From SURF-32 sp964648365 (lineage in GTDB: Bacteria; Planctomycetota; Phycisphaerae; UBA1845), in assembly GCA_964648365.1 (NCBI GenBank), contig CAZYLK010000173.1:1-13438 (forward strand): a stretch of DNA of 13,438 bases, given 5' to 3'. The translations under genes were made by a program, and so were the position numbers. The notes under the pieces were generated by a model. It worked only from the letters and a program-made list of their open reading frames with translations, had not been told where the DNA came from and ran no database searches. Positions 7,326 through 13,438 of the stretch are shown here, piece after piece (position 1 is the first letter of the stretch; every line of letters starts with the position of its first letter).

Positions 7326-8294
7326 TCAGCGGGTCGCCGAATGGCGCACGATCCACTTCTCGATCAGCACACCGATATCCGAAGCGCTGGTTTTGACCGC
7401 TACGTCGGCATCCAACAGGCCCGCGAGCCGGTGTTCCAGCGCCCGCGTCGTGGTGCGGTCGAGCCGCTGCTTGAGCGCCGCGCCGTCGGTTCGCATTCGG
7501 CCCGCCATCGCGAAGGGCGAGGTTCCCTGGTCGTACGCTCGCCGGGCCTCCAGCAGTTGCCGTACACCCCAAGCCAATCCAGCGATGGACCGCCCCTGGG
7601 CTGCTCGATCGGTCGCGAGCACCTGTCGCCAGCGACCGATCGCCGCGCCGGCGTTGCCTTCGTTCATTGCGTCGAGCAGGGCAAATACGTTTTCTTCGTG
7701 CAGGTCGGAAACCAGCGCCTCGACGTCCTCGCACTCGATGCGCGGACGGTCGCCGACGTAGAGCGCCAGCTTGGCCAGTTCCGCGTCGAGTTCGTCAAGC
7801 GCGTTCGACGTCAGTTCTCGCAGCCTCACGGCCGCGTTCATGGCGAGCGTCTTGCCGTGCGCCTCCTGGCACCGCCGCACCAGCCACCCCGGCACGGCCG
7901 CGGCGGACAGCGGCGGGCACTCGACGACGCGGCCGATCTTCCCGACGATCTTGTACAGACGCGTCCGCTTATCGAAGTTGTCCACGACGAAAACGAGTGT
8001 GCCGCACTCGGCGGGCGATTCGCAGTATTTTTCCAGGGCGGGGCGGTGCTTCGTGATGAACCCGTCGGCATCCTCGACGACCACGACGCGACGACCGCCC
8101 AGCAGCGAGTACGTGCGCACTTCGTCCAGCACGTCGGCCAGCGCGGCCGAGTCGCCGTCGAAGGTCGTCGGCTGCACGTCGGACTCGGCCGACTCGACGG
8201 CACGAAGAAGGTCGCCCACCGCCTGGCGCCGGAGGAACGGCTCTTTCCCACTGATCGCATAGACGGGCGCAATGTCCGGTGCGGACTTCGGCAT
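7326..8294 (-). CDS. holA: DNA polymerase III delta subunit (clamp loader wrench subunit)
   Basis: The delta subunit opens the beta sliding clamp within the clamp-loader complex. From ATG 8294 the 322-residue protein follows the HolA pattern: PVYAISGKEPFLRRQAVGDL at the N-terminus (the region that contacts the clamp and starts the AAA+-like fold), RRVVVVEDAD, GTLVFVVDN, then the lid and collar helices with LTSNALDELDAELAKLALYV and EENVFALLDAMNEGNAGAAI. As expected for delta it lacks a working Walker A. Family length is about 330-345. The frame stays open upstream to 8633, but that extension is a translated 51-bp tandem repeat (17-residue unit) and is not homologous to HolA, so I start at MPKSAPDIAP. 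No strong ribosome binding site precedes this ATG. It lies downstream of the TPR gene, separated by the repeat array. Confidence 0.9.
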   Translation of the reverse strand: MPKSAPDIAPVYAISGKEPFLRRQAVGDLLRAVESAESDVQPTTFDGDSAALADVLDEVRTYSLLGGRRVVVVEDADGFITKHRPALEKYCESPAECGTLVFVVDNFDKRTRLYKIVGKIGRVVECPPLSAAAVPGWLVRRCQEAHGKTLAMNAAVRLRELTSNALDELDAELAKLALYVGDRPRIECEDVEALVSDLHEENVFALLDAMNEGNAGAAIGRWRQVLATDRAAQGRSIAGLAWGVRQLLEARRAYDQGTSPFAMAGRMRTDGAALKQRLDRTTTRALEHRLAGLLDADVAVKTSASDIGVLIEKWIVRHSATR

Positions 8295-8403
8295 CGCGAC
8301 AACGCTTTCGCAACACACCTCATCGCCGCGAGCTACGATCCCGCAGCGGTCCGGCGCTAAGATGGCGGTCGCGACGCTGATGTCAATACTCCTTCCAAGC
8401 GGC

Positions 8404-8607
8404 GGCCCTTCGCCGCCGGTGGAATCACGGGCTGGAAGCCCGTGCCACACGGGAGGCCCTTCGCCGCCGGTGGAATCACGGGCTGGAAGCCCGTGCCACA
8501 CGGGAGGCCCTTCGCCGCCGGTCGAATCACGGGCTGGAAGCCCGTGCCACACGGGAGGCCCTTCGCTGCCGGTCGAATCACGGGCTGGAAGCCCGTGCCA
8601 CGCGTAC
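8404..8607 (-). repeat. Four-unit 51-bp tandem array carrying family A hairpins
   Basis: Four units of exactly 51 bases begin at 8404, 8455, 8506 and 8557. Each contains the hairpin CACGGGCT-GGA-AGCCCGTG flanked by GAATC and CCAC. That is the family A palindrome found beside the RAYT gene, here in the opposite orientation. Units 1-2 read GGTGGAATC and units 3-4 GGTCGAATC; unit 4 has further changes (GCTGCC, and GCGTA at its end), which suggests stepwise duplication. The array fills most of the 8295-8625 spacer. It has no variable spacers, so it is not a CRISPR array. Confidence 0.92.
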
Positions 8608-8625
8608 CAGCCCCGCGTCAAGCCG

Positions 8626-9990
8626 CTAATCACGCCCCGCGTTGCCGTAGTTCCTGCTCAGCGCCGCGAGGTTGTCCATGCGCACCTTGAGCGCCTCGAG
8701 CAACGCGGCTTCCTTCGGTTCGACGCCCATCGCGCGGCGATAGTGCTCGCGCGCCAGGATTTCGTCGCCCTGGTAGATCGCGACGTCGCCGAGGTGCATC
8801 AGCGCTTCGGCGTCGCGGGGGTTGTTGCGGACGATTCGGCCGAGGTAGGTCGTCGCGTCGGCGTAGCGGTGCTGGCCGACGTAAATCTCGGCCGCGCCGA
8901 TCAGCGCCGACCGATGGGTCGGGCTTTGTTTGAGCACCAGTTCGTACGCCTCCAGCGCCTCTTCCTTCTCTTCCATGGCAGCAAGGACCGAGGCGAGTTC
9001 CGACAGCAGTTCCGCATCGCCCGGCCGCAGCGATACGGCATTCTGCAGCGCCGAGATCGCCGCCTTCAGGTCGCCGTCCCCTCGGGCCAGGCGGGCGGCG
9101 GCCAGGAACTGCTCCGCGCGGCGGGCGTCCTGCTGCGCGTCACCCGACGCCAGCGCTCGGGTCGGCTGGCTCTGCCCGGGAACCGTCTTCGGCGCCGGCT
9201 CCACAGGCTTCAGGCCCGTCAGCTCCAGACGGCGACTGATCGCTTCCACGGCGTTCCCGGCGCGGTCGGTCACGGTGATGCGAACTTCGAGCGCGCCCGT
9301 CAGACCGCTCGGCACGGGCCAGTCGTAGCGGCCGGAGTTCGAGAGCGGCAGGTCTTCTGCCGGGCGCCAGCGTTCGTCAGGCGGAAGCCGGTAGCTGAGC
9401 GTCACCGGCCGCGGAGGCAGGTGCGCATCTACCGCGGACCACGTCAGCTTGACCATCGGTCGGGCCAGAACCGTCACCACAACCGCCTCGTGGAGTTGAA
9501 CGATCGGCGGGGTGAAGTCGACGAACACATTGCAATGCGGGCGCGACTCCGGCGACGGGGCGCGGCTGGACGCGCCGGTCGCGTTGGTCACGACGAGGAA
9601 GAAAGCGTACGCCCCCTCCTGCTCGGCAATGAAGCGGAACGGCGGCTGCCGATCGTCGTCGAGGCCGTACCGCCGCCAGCCTCGCTCCGGACCGCTGCGA
9701 TACCACAGCTCTACGGAGGACAGCGGCAGCGCCTCCGGGTTGACGTCGTAGTCGATGTCGAAGGAACGGGCCTGAACGAGGGTGAAGCGCGGCGCGGCGG
9801 CCTCGGCACGGCCGGCAGGGTTTGCGCCATCACCGTCGCCCGCGACGACAGTCGAACCTGCCGAGACGAGCGCAACGACGACAGCGAGGCGAGCCGTCGA
9901 TCTTGGCCACTGGCTCGGCCGAGGCAGTCTGGTTGCGGACAGCCGGGCGTCAGTCGCCGCAGCCGCCGGGTGACTTCCTGTCAACGCCAT
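8626..9990 (-). CDS. Secreted or periplasmic TPR-repeat protein
   Basis: The 454-residue product begins with a long positively charged N-terminus and a signal-like hydrophobic stretch (LAVVVALVSAGSTVVAG, about residues 35-51). The middle contains two beta-sandwich-like stretches: one around VELWYRSGPERGWRRYGLDD and AFFLVVTNATG, and one around VKLTWSAVDAH and LEVRITVTDRAGNAVE, reminiscent of bacterial Ig-like folds. The C-terminus has four gap-free 34-residue tetratricopeptide repeats (292-427), each ending in a turn such as RPGD, SPTH, NPRD or EPKE. TPRs mediate protein-protein contacts; the partner is unknown. ATG 9990 is favoured because GGGAGG lies 7 bases upstream. The frame is open further to 10551, but that part overlaps the opposite-strand gene. 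It heads the minus-strand block and diverges from the LamG-like gene. Confidence 0.85.
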   Translation of the reverse strand: MALTGSHPAAAATDARLSATRLPRPSQWPRSTARLAVVVALVSAGSTVVAGDGDGANPAGRAEAAAPRFTLVQARSFDIDYDVNPEALPLSSVELWYRSGPERGWRRYGLDDDRQPPFRFIAEQEGAYAFFLVVTNATGASSRAPSPESRPHCNVFVDFTPPIVQLHEAVVVTVLARPMVKLTWSAVDAHLPPRPVTLSYRLPPDERWRPAEDLPLSNSGRYDWPVPSGLTGALEVRITVTDRAGNAVEAISRRLELTGLKPVEPAPKTVPGQSQPTRALASGDAQQDARRAEQFLAAARLARGDGDLKAAISALQNAVSLRPGDAELLSELASVLAAMEEKEEALEAYELVLKQSPTHRSALIGAAEIYVGQHRYADATTYLGRIVRNNPRDAEALMHLGDVAIYQGDEILAREHYRRAMGVEPKEAALLEALKVRMDNLAALSRNYGNAGRD

Positions 9991-10140
9991 TCGAGATCCT
10001 CCCGAATCGAATCGTATCCCGGCGTATCGGGCGCGGCGGCGCGATCGCTTGATGAATTCGACCAACAGACCGCCGCCGGCCGCCGTATCAGCACTGGCGC
10101 GGCGGGTAGACGTCGCTCGCTGTGGTTTCCGGCCGCGCCG

Positions 10141-10149
10141 TGGTATGAT
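10141..10149 (+). promoter_or_regulatory. Possible extended -10 promoter element for the LamG-like gene
   Basis: TGGTATGAT matches the extended -10 consensus (TGn plus TATAAT-like) and lies about 127 bases before the start codon, inside the 286-base divergent spacer 9991-10276. The -35 position (TGTGGT) is poor. The rest of the spacer shows nothing I can name. Confidence 0.3.
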
Positions 10150-10276
10150 CTGAGCCACTCGGCGAGCCGATGCGGGCCTGGTCGTCGCCCGCCGGTCACA
10201 CGCCATCCGGTTGCGGTGCAAACATTCGCGCGCTGCGCCGCCCGCAGACATCCTTTCGCGACGAGGAGGACGGCGC

Positions 10277-11158
10277 ATGTCGTGCAGAACACTTATCGCT
10301 TGTGGGCTGATTGCATGGGCCGTCGGCGCCGCCGGGGTCGCGTATGGCCAGGGACACGACGTGCCGCACGTCGAAGACTTCGAGGGATTCGACCTCGGTC
10401 CGCTGGCGCCGCAGGGCGGATGGGAAGCGCCGCCGGAGCGCAACGCGCTGGTGGTTGAAGATCGCGCCCGCAGCGGTCGCCAGAGCATCAAGACCGTCGA
10501 CGACGAAGGCGGGCAACGCGACACCGATGTCCTCATGCAATACGCCAACATGCATGAGTTCTCCGGCTGCTACCAACTCTCGATCTACAGCTTCCTGCCG
10601 GGCACGCATATCGGTGAGAGCTATTTCATCCTGATGAGTCAGTACAACGAAGAGGGACGCACCACTTGGGCCGTGCAAATGCACTTCAACGCCGCCTCGG
10701 GCAGGGTCTGCGCCGACTTCGGCGGGGACTGCCTTCCCGCGATTCTGGACCAGTGGGTGGAAATCCGCGTCGACATCGACTTTGAAAACGACCTGCACCA
10801 GATCTACGACGGCGGGCAGCCGGTGTTCCCCGAGCCGAAGAGTTGGAAGAACGCCATGAACGGCGGCAACCCGCCGCAGGTGGGCGCGTTGAATCTGTAC
10901 GCCAACCGCGTCTGCTGTCACTACTTCGACGACCTGGACTTCCGCCAGGTCGAGTGCTCCGCGAAGTGCCAATACGCCATCCGCAAGAGCAAGGCCCGGC
11001 AAGGCTGCCAGCGCTGCCCCGAGCGTGGCGAGATGCGCGAGTCGGAGAGTCTGTGCGACGCAATCAAGGATTGCCCCAGGAAGATCAAAGACAGCATCGA
11101 CTGCCCCCAGGGCCGCGGCTCATGCAGCATCAAAGCAAAACGCGCCAACTGCCAGTGA
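10277..11158 (+). CDS. Secreted LamG/concanavalin-like protein with a cysteine-rich C-terminal tail
   Basis: The 293-residue product starts with a Sec signal peptide (MSCRTLIACGLIAWAVGAAG, cleavage near AYGQ). Residues ~30-230 follow a jelly-roll pattern: the opening VEDFEGFDLG, then RSGRQSIKTVDDEGG, YQLSIYSFLPG, TTWAVQMHFN, DQWVEIRVDIDFENDLHQIY, and a closing strand FDDLDF. This resembles LamG/concanavalin A-like domains, which often bind glycans, though no catalytic acid motif is evident. The last ~83 residues hold 11 cysteines in short spacings (CSAKC, CQRC, CDAIKDC and others) among basic residues, suggesting a disulfide-rich or metal-binding tail. ATG 10277 is chosen because GAGGAGGA lies 6 bases upstream. 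It diverges from the TPR gene; a single family B repeat follows its stop. Exact role unknown. Confidence 0.75.
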   Translation: MSCRTLIACGLIAWAVGAAGVAYGQGHDVPHVEDFEGFDLGPLAPQGGWEAPPERNALVVEDRARSGRQSIKTVDDEGGQRDTDVLMQYANMHEFSGCYQLSIYSFLPGTHIGESYFILMSQYNEEGRTTWAVQMHFNAASGRVCADFGGDCLPAILDQWVEIRVDIDFENDLHQIYDGGQPVFPEPKSWKNAMNGGNPPQVGALNLYANRVCCHYFDDLDFRQVECSAKCQYAIRKSKARQGCQRCPERGEMRESESLCDAIKDCPRKIKDSIDCPQGRGSCSIKAKRANCQ

Positions 11159-11185
11159 CGCGCCGCCCGTCCGCGTGACGTCGAG

Positions 11186-11220
11186 CCCCAACACTCCCGG
11201 CATGAATGCCAAGGCTCAGG
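11186..11220 (+). repeat. Family B palindromic repeat, copy 5 (single, decayed)
   Basis: CCCGGCAT-GA-ATGCC followed by AAG at 11196-11213 keeps the loop and inner stem but loses two outer pairs (GG replaced by AA). The flank CCCAACACT is kept, and GACGTC lies 13 bases from the hairpin (11177-11182). No partner arm is visible nearby. Confidence 0.65.
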
Positions 11221-11233
11221 GGCGATGCGTAAC

Positions 11234-11318
11234 CTCTTCCCCTTCGTGCCTGAGTGCCTGAGTGCCTCCGTGCCTCTCTTCCCCCTTCGTGGCTCCGTGG
11301 CTCCGTGGCTTCGTCGCT
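11234..11318. repeat. Low-complexity spacer repeat, inverted copy of the 5717-5840 type
   Basis: Runs such as TTCGTGCCTGAGTGCCTGAG and TTCGTGGCTCCGTGGCTCCG are the reverse complement of the AGCCACGGAGCC / GGCACGGAGGCA pattern at 5717-5840. It fills the spacer before the SDR gene, which explains the open frame upstream of that gene's start. Confidence 0.8.
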
Positions 11319-11340
11319 TCCGGCGCCCTACCATCCCCGC

Positions 11341-12225
11341 ATGAACACCCCACTCACCTGGTTCATCACCGGCGCCTCGCGCGGATTCGGCATGGAGATC
11401 GCCCGGGCGGCGCTGCGGCGCGGCGACTGCGTGGCGGCGACGTCGCGAAGCCCGGAGGCGGCCGCCAAGGCGATCGGCGGCGGGGATCAACCCGCGATCA
11501 GCAGCGAGCGGCTCGGCCGCGACGTCTCGGATCGCCTTCTGACCGTGGCGATGGACCTTGCGAGCGAGTCGAGCATCGCGGCCGCGGTCGAGGCGGCGAT
11601 CGGGCGGTTCGGACGCATCGACGTGCTGGTCAACAACGCCGGCCACGGCATTGTCGGCGCGGTGGAGGAATCGAGCGACGATGAAGTCCGCGCGGTCTTC
11701 GAGGTCAACTTCTACGGGCTGCTGCGCGTGACGCGGGCGGTGCTGCCGCACTTCCGTCGGCGGCGCAGCGGGCACGTCGTCAACCTCTCGTCGATCGCGG
11801 GCATCAGCGGTAGCGCCGGTTTCGGCATTTACAACGCCACCAAGTTCGCGGTCGAGGGTTTGTCCGAGGCCCTCGCCAAGGAAGTCGAGCCGTTAGGCAT
11901 CCGAGTCACGCTGGTCGAGCCTGGTCCTTTCCGCACTGACTTCCTGTCCGACACGTCCATCCTGCCCATCGCCCGCCGCATCGACGATTACGACCCCACC
12001 GCCGGCGGCGCCCGCACGTACGCGGTCGAGCGCCACGGCCAGCAAGCCGGCGACCCGGTCCGCGGCGCGGAGGCGATCATTCAGGCCGTCGCCAGCGCCA
12101 CCCCCCCGCTGCACCTGGTCCTCGGCAAGATGGCCGTCGATCGGACGATCGAGAAGATCGAGGCGCTGCGCGCGGACGTGGAGGCGTGGAGGCAGGTGAG
12201 TTTGGGGACGATGTATGAGGAGTAA
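11341..12225 (+). CDS. Short-chain dehydrogenase/reductase (SDR family oxidoreductase)
   Basis: This is a 294-residue classical SDR, a soluble NAD(P)-dependent oxidoreductase. Visible motifs are the cofactor loop TGASRGFG (10-17), with Arg14 hinting at NADP preference; NNAG (98-101); and the catalytic set Ser151 (in NLSSIAG), Tyr164 and Lys168 (YNATK). The segment VEPGPFRTDF after the active site is also typical. The C-terminal extension (RTYAVERHGQQAGDPVRGAEAI) resembles the subgroup often annotated as oxidoreductase/SDR with unknown substrate. ATG 11341 is chosen because MNTPLTWFITGAS places the first strand correctly; upstream sequence is repeat. I see no strong ribosome binding site. It stands alone on its strand with no obvious pathway partner, so substrate cannot be assigned. 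Confidence 0.93.
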   Translation: MNTPLTWFITGASRGFGMEIARAALRRGDCVAATSRSPEAAAKAIGGGDQPAISSERLGRDVSDRLLTVAMDLASESSIAAAVEAAIGRFGRIDVLVNNAGHGIVGAVEESSDDEVRAVFEVNFYGLLRVTRAVLPHFRRRRSGHVVNLSSIAGISGSAGFGIYNATKFAVEGLSEALAKEVEPLGIRVTLVEPGPFRTDFLSDTSILPIARRIDDYDPTAGGARTYAVERHGQQAGDPVRGAEAIIQAVASATPPLHLVLGKMAVDRTIEKIEALRADVEAWRQVSLGTMYEE

Positions 12226-12268
12226 CTGGTCGGAGCGTGTATGACCGAGCAGGCAGGTACGCTCGAAC

Positions 12269-12386
12269 GTGGCACGGCCTTCCAGGCCGTGATTCGGGCA
12301 GCAGCAGAACGCTTCTCTGGCGCCAGACGTCACGATTCGGCGAACGCGTCCCCGATCCAGAATCACGGGCAAGATGCCCGTGCCAC
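12269..12386. repeat. Family A REPIN, copy 1 (118 bp), upstream of the RAYT gene
   Basis: Two inverted family A hairpins frame the element: CACGGCCT-TCC-AGGCCGTG at 12273-12291 and CACGGGCA-AGA-TGCCCGTG at 12364-12382, with outer edges GTGG and CCAC and inner edges ATTC and GAAT. It aligns without gaps to 13299-13416: by my count 102 of 118 positions agree, with the differences confined to the centre. The two-hairpin inverted layout is that of a REPIN. Confidence 0.88.
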
Positions 12387-12484
12387 GCGCGCCGCCGCCC
12401 GTCCTCAAGGTCCAGAAACTCCCACTTCTCAACCGCCCGGTCTGGATACTATTCCAGTTAATGGGTATCATGTATAACGATCAC

Positions 12485-12510
12485 GTGGCACGGCCTCCCC
12501 GGCCGTGGCG
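12485..12510 (+). repeat. Solo family A hairpin close to the RAYT start
   Basis: GTGGCACGGCC-TCCCC-GGCCGTGGCG forms a 7-bp stem (12489-12495 with 12501-12507) about 50 bases before the RAYT start. It keeps the GTGGCAC edge but lacks the ATTC edge. Between it and REPIN copy 1 lies a locally AT-richer stretch (12441-12482, containing TATAAC) that may hold the RAYT promoter. Confidence 0.7.
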
Positions 12511-12560
12511 TTGCGCCGGCCTGGCGGAGCGAGCATCACCAGCAACGACCAGAGGAATCA

Positions 12561-13277
12561 ATGCCCGACACTCCAGAGTCAGCACAGCAATCCCACGCAC
12601 ATGACACACCGCCACGGGCGTGTGACCACACGTCGCCGGGCAAGTACACCCTTGTGCCCTTCAGCCCAGGCCAGTTGCTTATCCGCTACAGTGCTTACCT
12701 GCCACATTGGGAGCAGGAAGGCGCCACATACTCTGTTACTTTTCGCCTGGCGGACAGTTTGCCTCAGGCGCTGTTGCGCCGCTGGCTGGGAGAACGCCGT
12801 AAGCTGACCGAGAAGGCGGAAGCCGACGGCCGGCCGCTGACCGCATTCGAGAAGCAACGGCTCAGAGAGCTCCACTCAGAACGAGTGGAGTCGTATCTGG
12901 ATGCCGGACACGGAGCATGTCACCTAAGAGACGACCGCGCGGCCGTGGCAGTTCGCGACGCAGTGCTCCACTTCGATGGATCGCGGTGTGATATCCTCGC
13001 GTGGTGCGTCATGCCCAATCACGCACACGTCATAGTACGTCCACGCCCCGGCCACGACTTGCCGCGGATCGTGAACTCCTGGAAGAGCTATTCGGCCAAC
13101 CAAGTCAACCGCATTCTTGGACGGACCGGAACGCTATGGCAACCGGATTCCTTCGATCACCTCATTCGAGACGGCAGCGATCTCGAGCGGTCCGTCGCGT
13201 ACGTCATCGACAATCCGCGGGCGGCGGGATTGGTAAACTGGGCGTGGGTCGGATATGGGAGCGTCTTCCAGAAGTAG
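12561..13277 (+). CDS. REP-associated tyrosine transposase (RAYT), IS200-like Y1/HUH family
   Basis: The 238-residue protein has the Y1 HUH transposase signature: MPNHAHVIV with the HxH metal-binding pair His154/His156, and SVAYVIDNPRAAGLV with the predicted nucleophile Tyr214. Other family blocks are present: YSVTFRLADSLP (58-68), SYLDAGHGACHLRDD (111-125), LHFDGSRCDILAWCVMPN, NSWKSYSANQVNR (172-184) and GTLWQPDSFDHLIRD (190-204). The enzymes nick single-stranded DNA through a 5'-phosphotyrosine link; RAYTs are single-copy domesticated relatives tied to REP hairpins. ATG 12561 has AGAGGAATCA just upstream, a good ribosome binding site. The gene is intact and lies between two direct 118-bp REPINs plus one solo hairpin. 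There is no tnpB and no typical IS200/IS605 ends, so RAYT fits better than a mobile IS. Confidence 0.92.
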   Translation: MPDTPESAQQSHAHDTPPRACDHTSPGKYTLVPFSPGQLLIRYSAYLPHWEQEGATYSVTFRLADSLPQALLRRWLGERRKLTEKAEADGRPLTAFEKQRLRELHSERVESYLDAGHGACHLRDDRAAVAVRDAVLHFDGSRCDILAWCVMPNHAHVIVRPRPGHDLPRIVNSWKSYSANQVNRILGRTGTLWQPDSFDHLIRDGSDLERSVAYVIDNPRAAGLVNWAWVGYGSVFQK

Positions 13278-13298
13278 CCCGTTCCACATGCCGCACGC

Positions 13299-13416
13299 GT
13301 GGCACGGCCTTCCAGGCCGTGATTCGGTCAGCCGCAAGAGGCTTCTCGGTCGGGAAGCATCACGACTCGGCGAGCGCATCCCGGATCCAGAATCACGGGC
13401 AAGATGCCCGTGCCAC
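13299..13416. repeat. Family A REPIN, copy 2 (118 bp), downstream of the RAYT gene
   Basis: It begins 22 bases after the RAYT stop, in the same orientation and length as copy 1, with identical outer arms (hairpins at 13303-13321 and 13394-13412). After it, ATTGTGCCACGCAATCGTG runs to the window end and repeats the GTGCCAC edge, so more of this family may follow outside the window. Confidence 0.88.
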
Positions 13417-13438
13417 ACAATTGTGCCACGCAATCGTG

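Noticed and set aside
8404..8607. CRISPR array
   Set aside because: The whole 51-base unit is repeated, with no variable spacers, no leader and no cas genes.
8295..8633. N-terminal extension of holA with a 17-residue repeat
   Set aside because: It is the translation of the 51-bp noncoding tandem array. HolA homology begins at the ATG at 8294.
8272..10458. Long open frame on the plus strand (over 700 codons)
   Set aside because: It is antisense to holA and the TPR gene, Arg/His-rich, reads through the repeat array, and matches no family: a high-GC shadow frame.
9991..10551. Longer N-terminus for the TPR protein
   Set aside because: It would overlap the LamG-like gene on the other strand. 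The ATG at 9990 has a strong ribosome binding site and leads into a signal-like sequence.
12241..12477. Small gene between the SDR and RAYT genes
   Set aside because: Its sequence is mostly the REPIN; the peptide is the translated palindrome.
12269..13416. A complete insertion sequence of the IS200/IS605 type
   Set aside because: The flanking repeats are directly repeated two-hairpin elements, not single subterminal hairpins. There is no tnpB, and the protein has the RAYT signature.

Overview
The window is GC-rich, gene-dense bacterial DNA with long, repeat-laden intergenic spacers. The gene content suggests a Planctomycetota chromosome, perhaps a Phycisphaerae-like lineage: paired ExbD genes beside a YdjY-domain protein, secreted proteins with signal peptides, short CxxC zinc-ribbon membrane proteins, and palindromic repeats with a RAYT-type transposase. 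This is inferred from gene style, not from a marker gene. A 10-base N run at 2697-2706 shows the sequence is a draft assembly.

Layout. Bases 2-3575 (+) hold a transglutaminase-like protein cut by the window edge, two small ExbD/TolR proteins, and a secreted YdjY-domain protein whose C-terminus looks like a soluble ExbD periplasmic domain. The last three overlap by about 4 bases at each junction and form one operon. Bases 3856-9990 (-) read, in transcription order: a secreted TPR protein, DNA polymerase III delta (holA), a large lipoprotein, a zinc-ribbon membrane protein, and ruvB. From 10277 the + strand carries a secreted LamG-like protein with a Cys-rich tail, a short-chain dehydrogenase/reductase, and a RAYT (REP-associated tyrosine transposase).

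Repeats are the most distinctive part. Family A is a GTGGCAC...GTGATTC hairpin. It forms two gap-free 118-bp inverted-arm elements (REPINs) that bracket the RAYT gene as direct copies. It also forms a four-unit 51-bp tandem array between holA and the TPR gene, plus a solo hairpin. Family B is a different hairpin, CCCG-N-CAT GA ATG-N'-CGGG, with clear compensatory base changes. It occurs as two inverted pairs (near 1.3 and 3.7 kb) and one decayed single copy (11.2 kb). Further spacers hold low-complexity repeats: a 7-mer AATGTCG, an 8-mer AGGGAGTC, and an irregular GGCACGAAGG-type repeat present in inverted orientation near 5.8 and 11.25 kb.

How the genes may work together. The ExbD pair and the YdjY-ExbD fusion are probably parts of an ExbB/ExbD- or TolQ/TolR-like proton-driven envelope machine, but no ExbB/TolQ partner is in the window. 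The RAYT and its flanking REPINs look like a transposase with its own non-autonomous substrates. ruvB and holA are housekeeping genes for branch migration and clamp loading. The remaining genes encode envelope or secreted proteins of unknown role.
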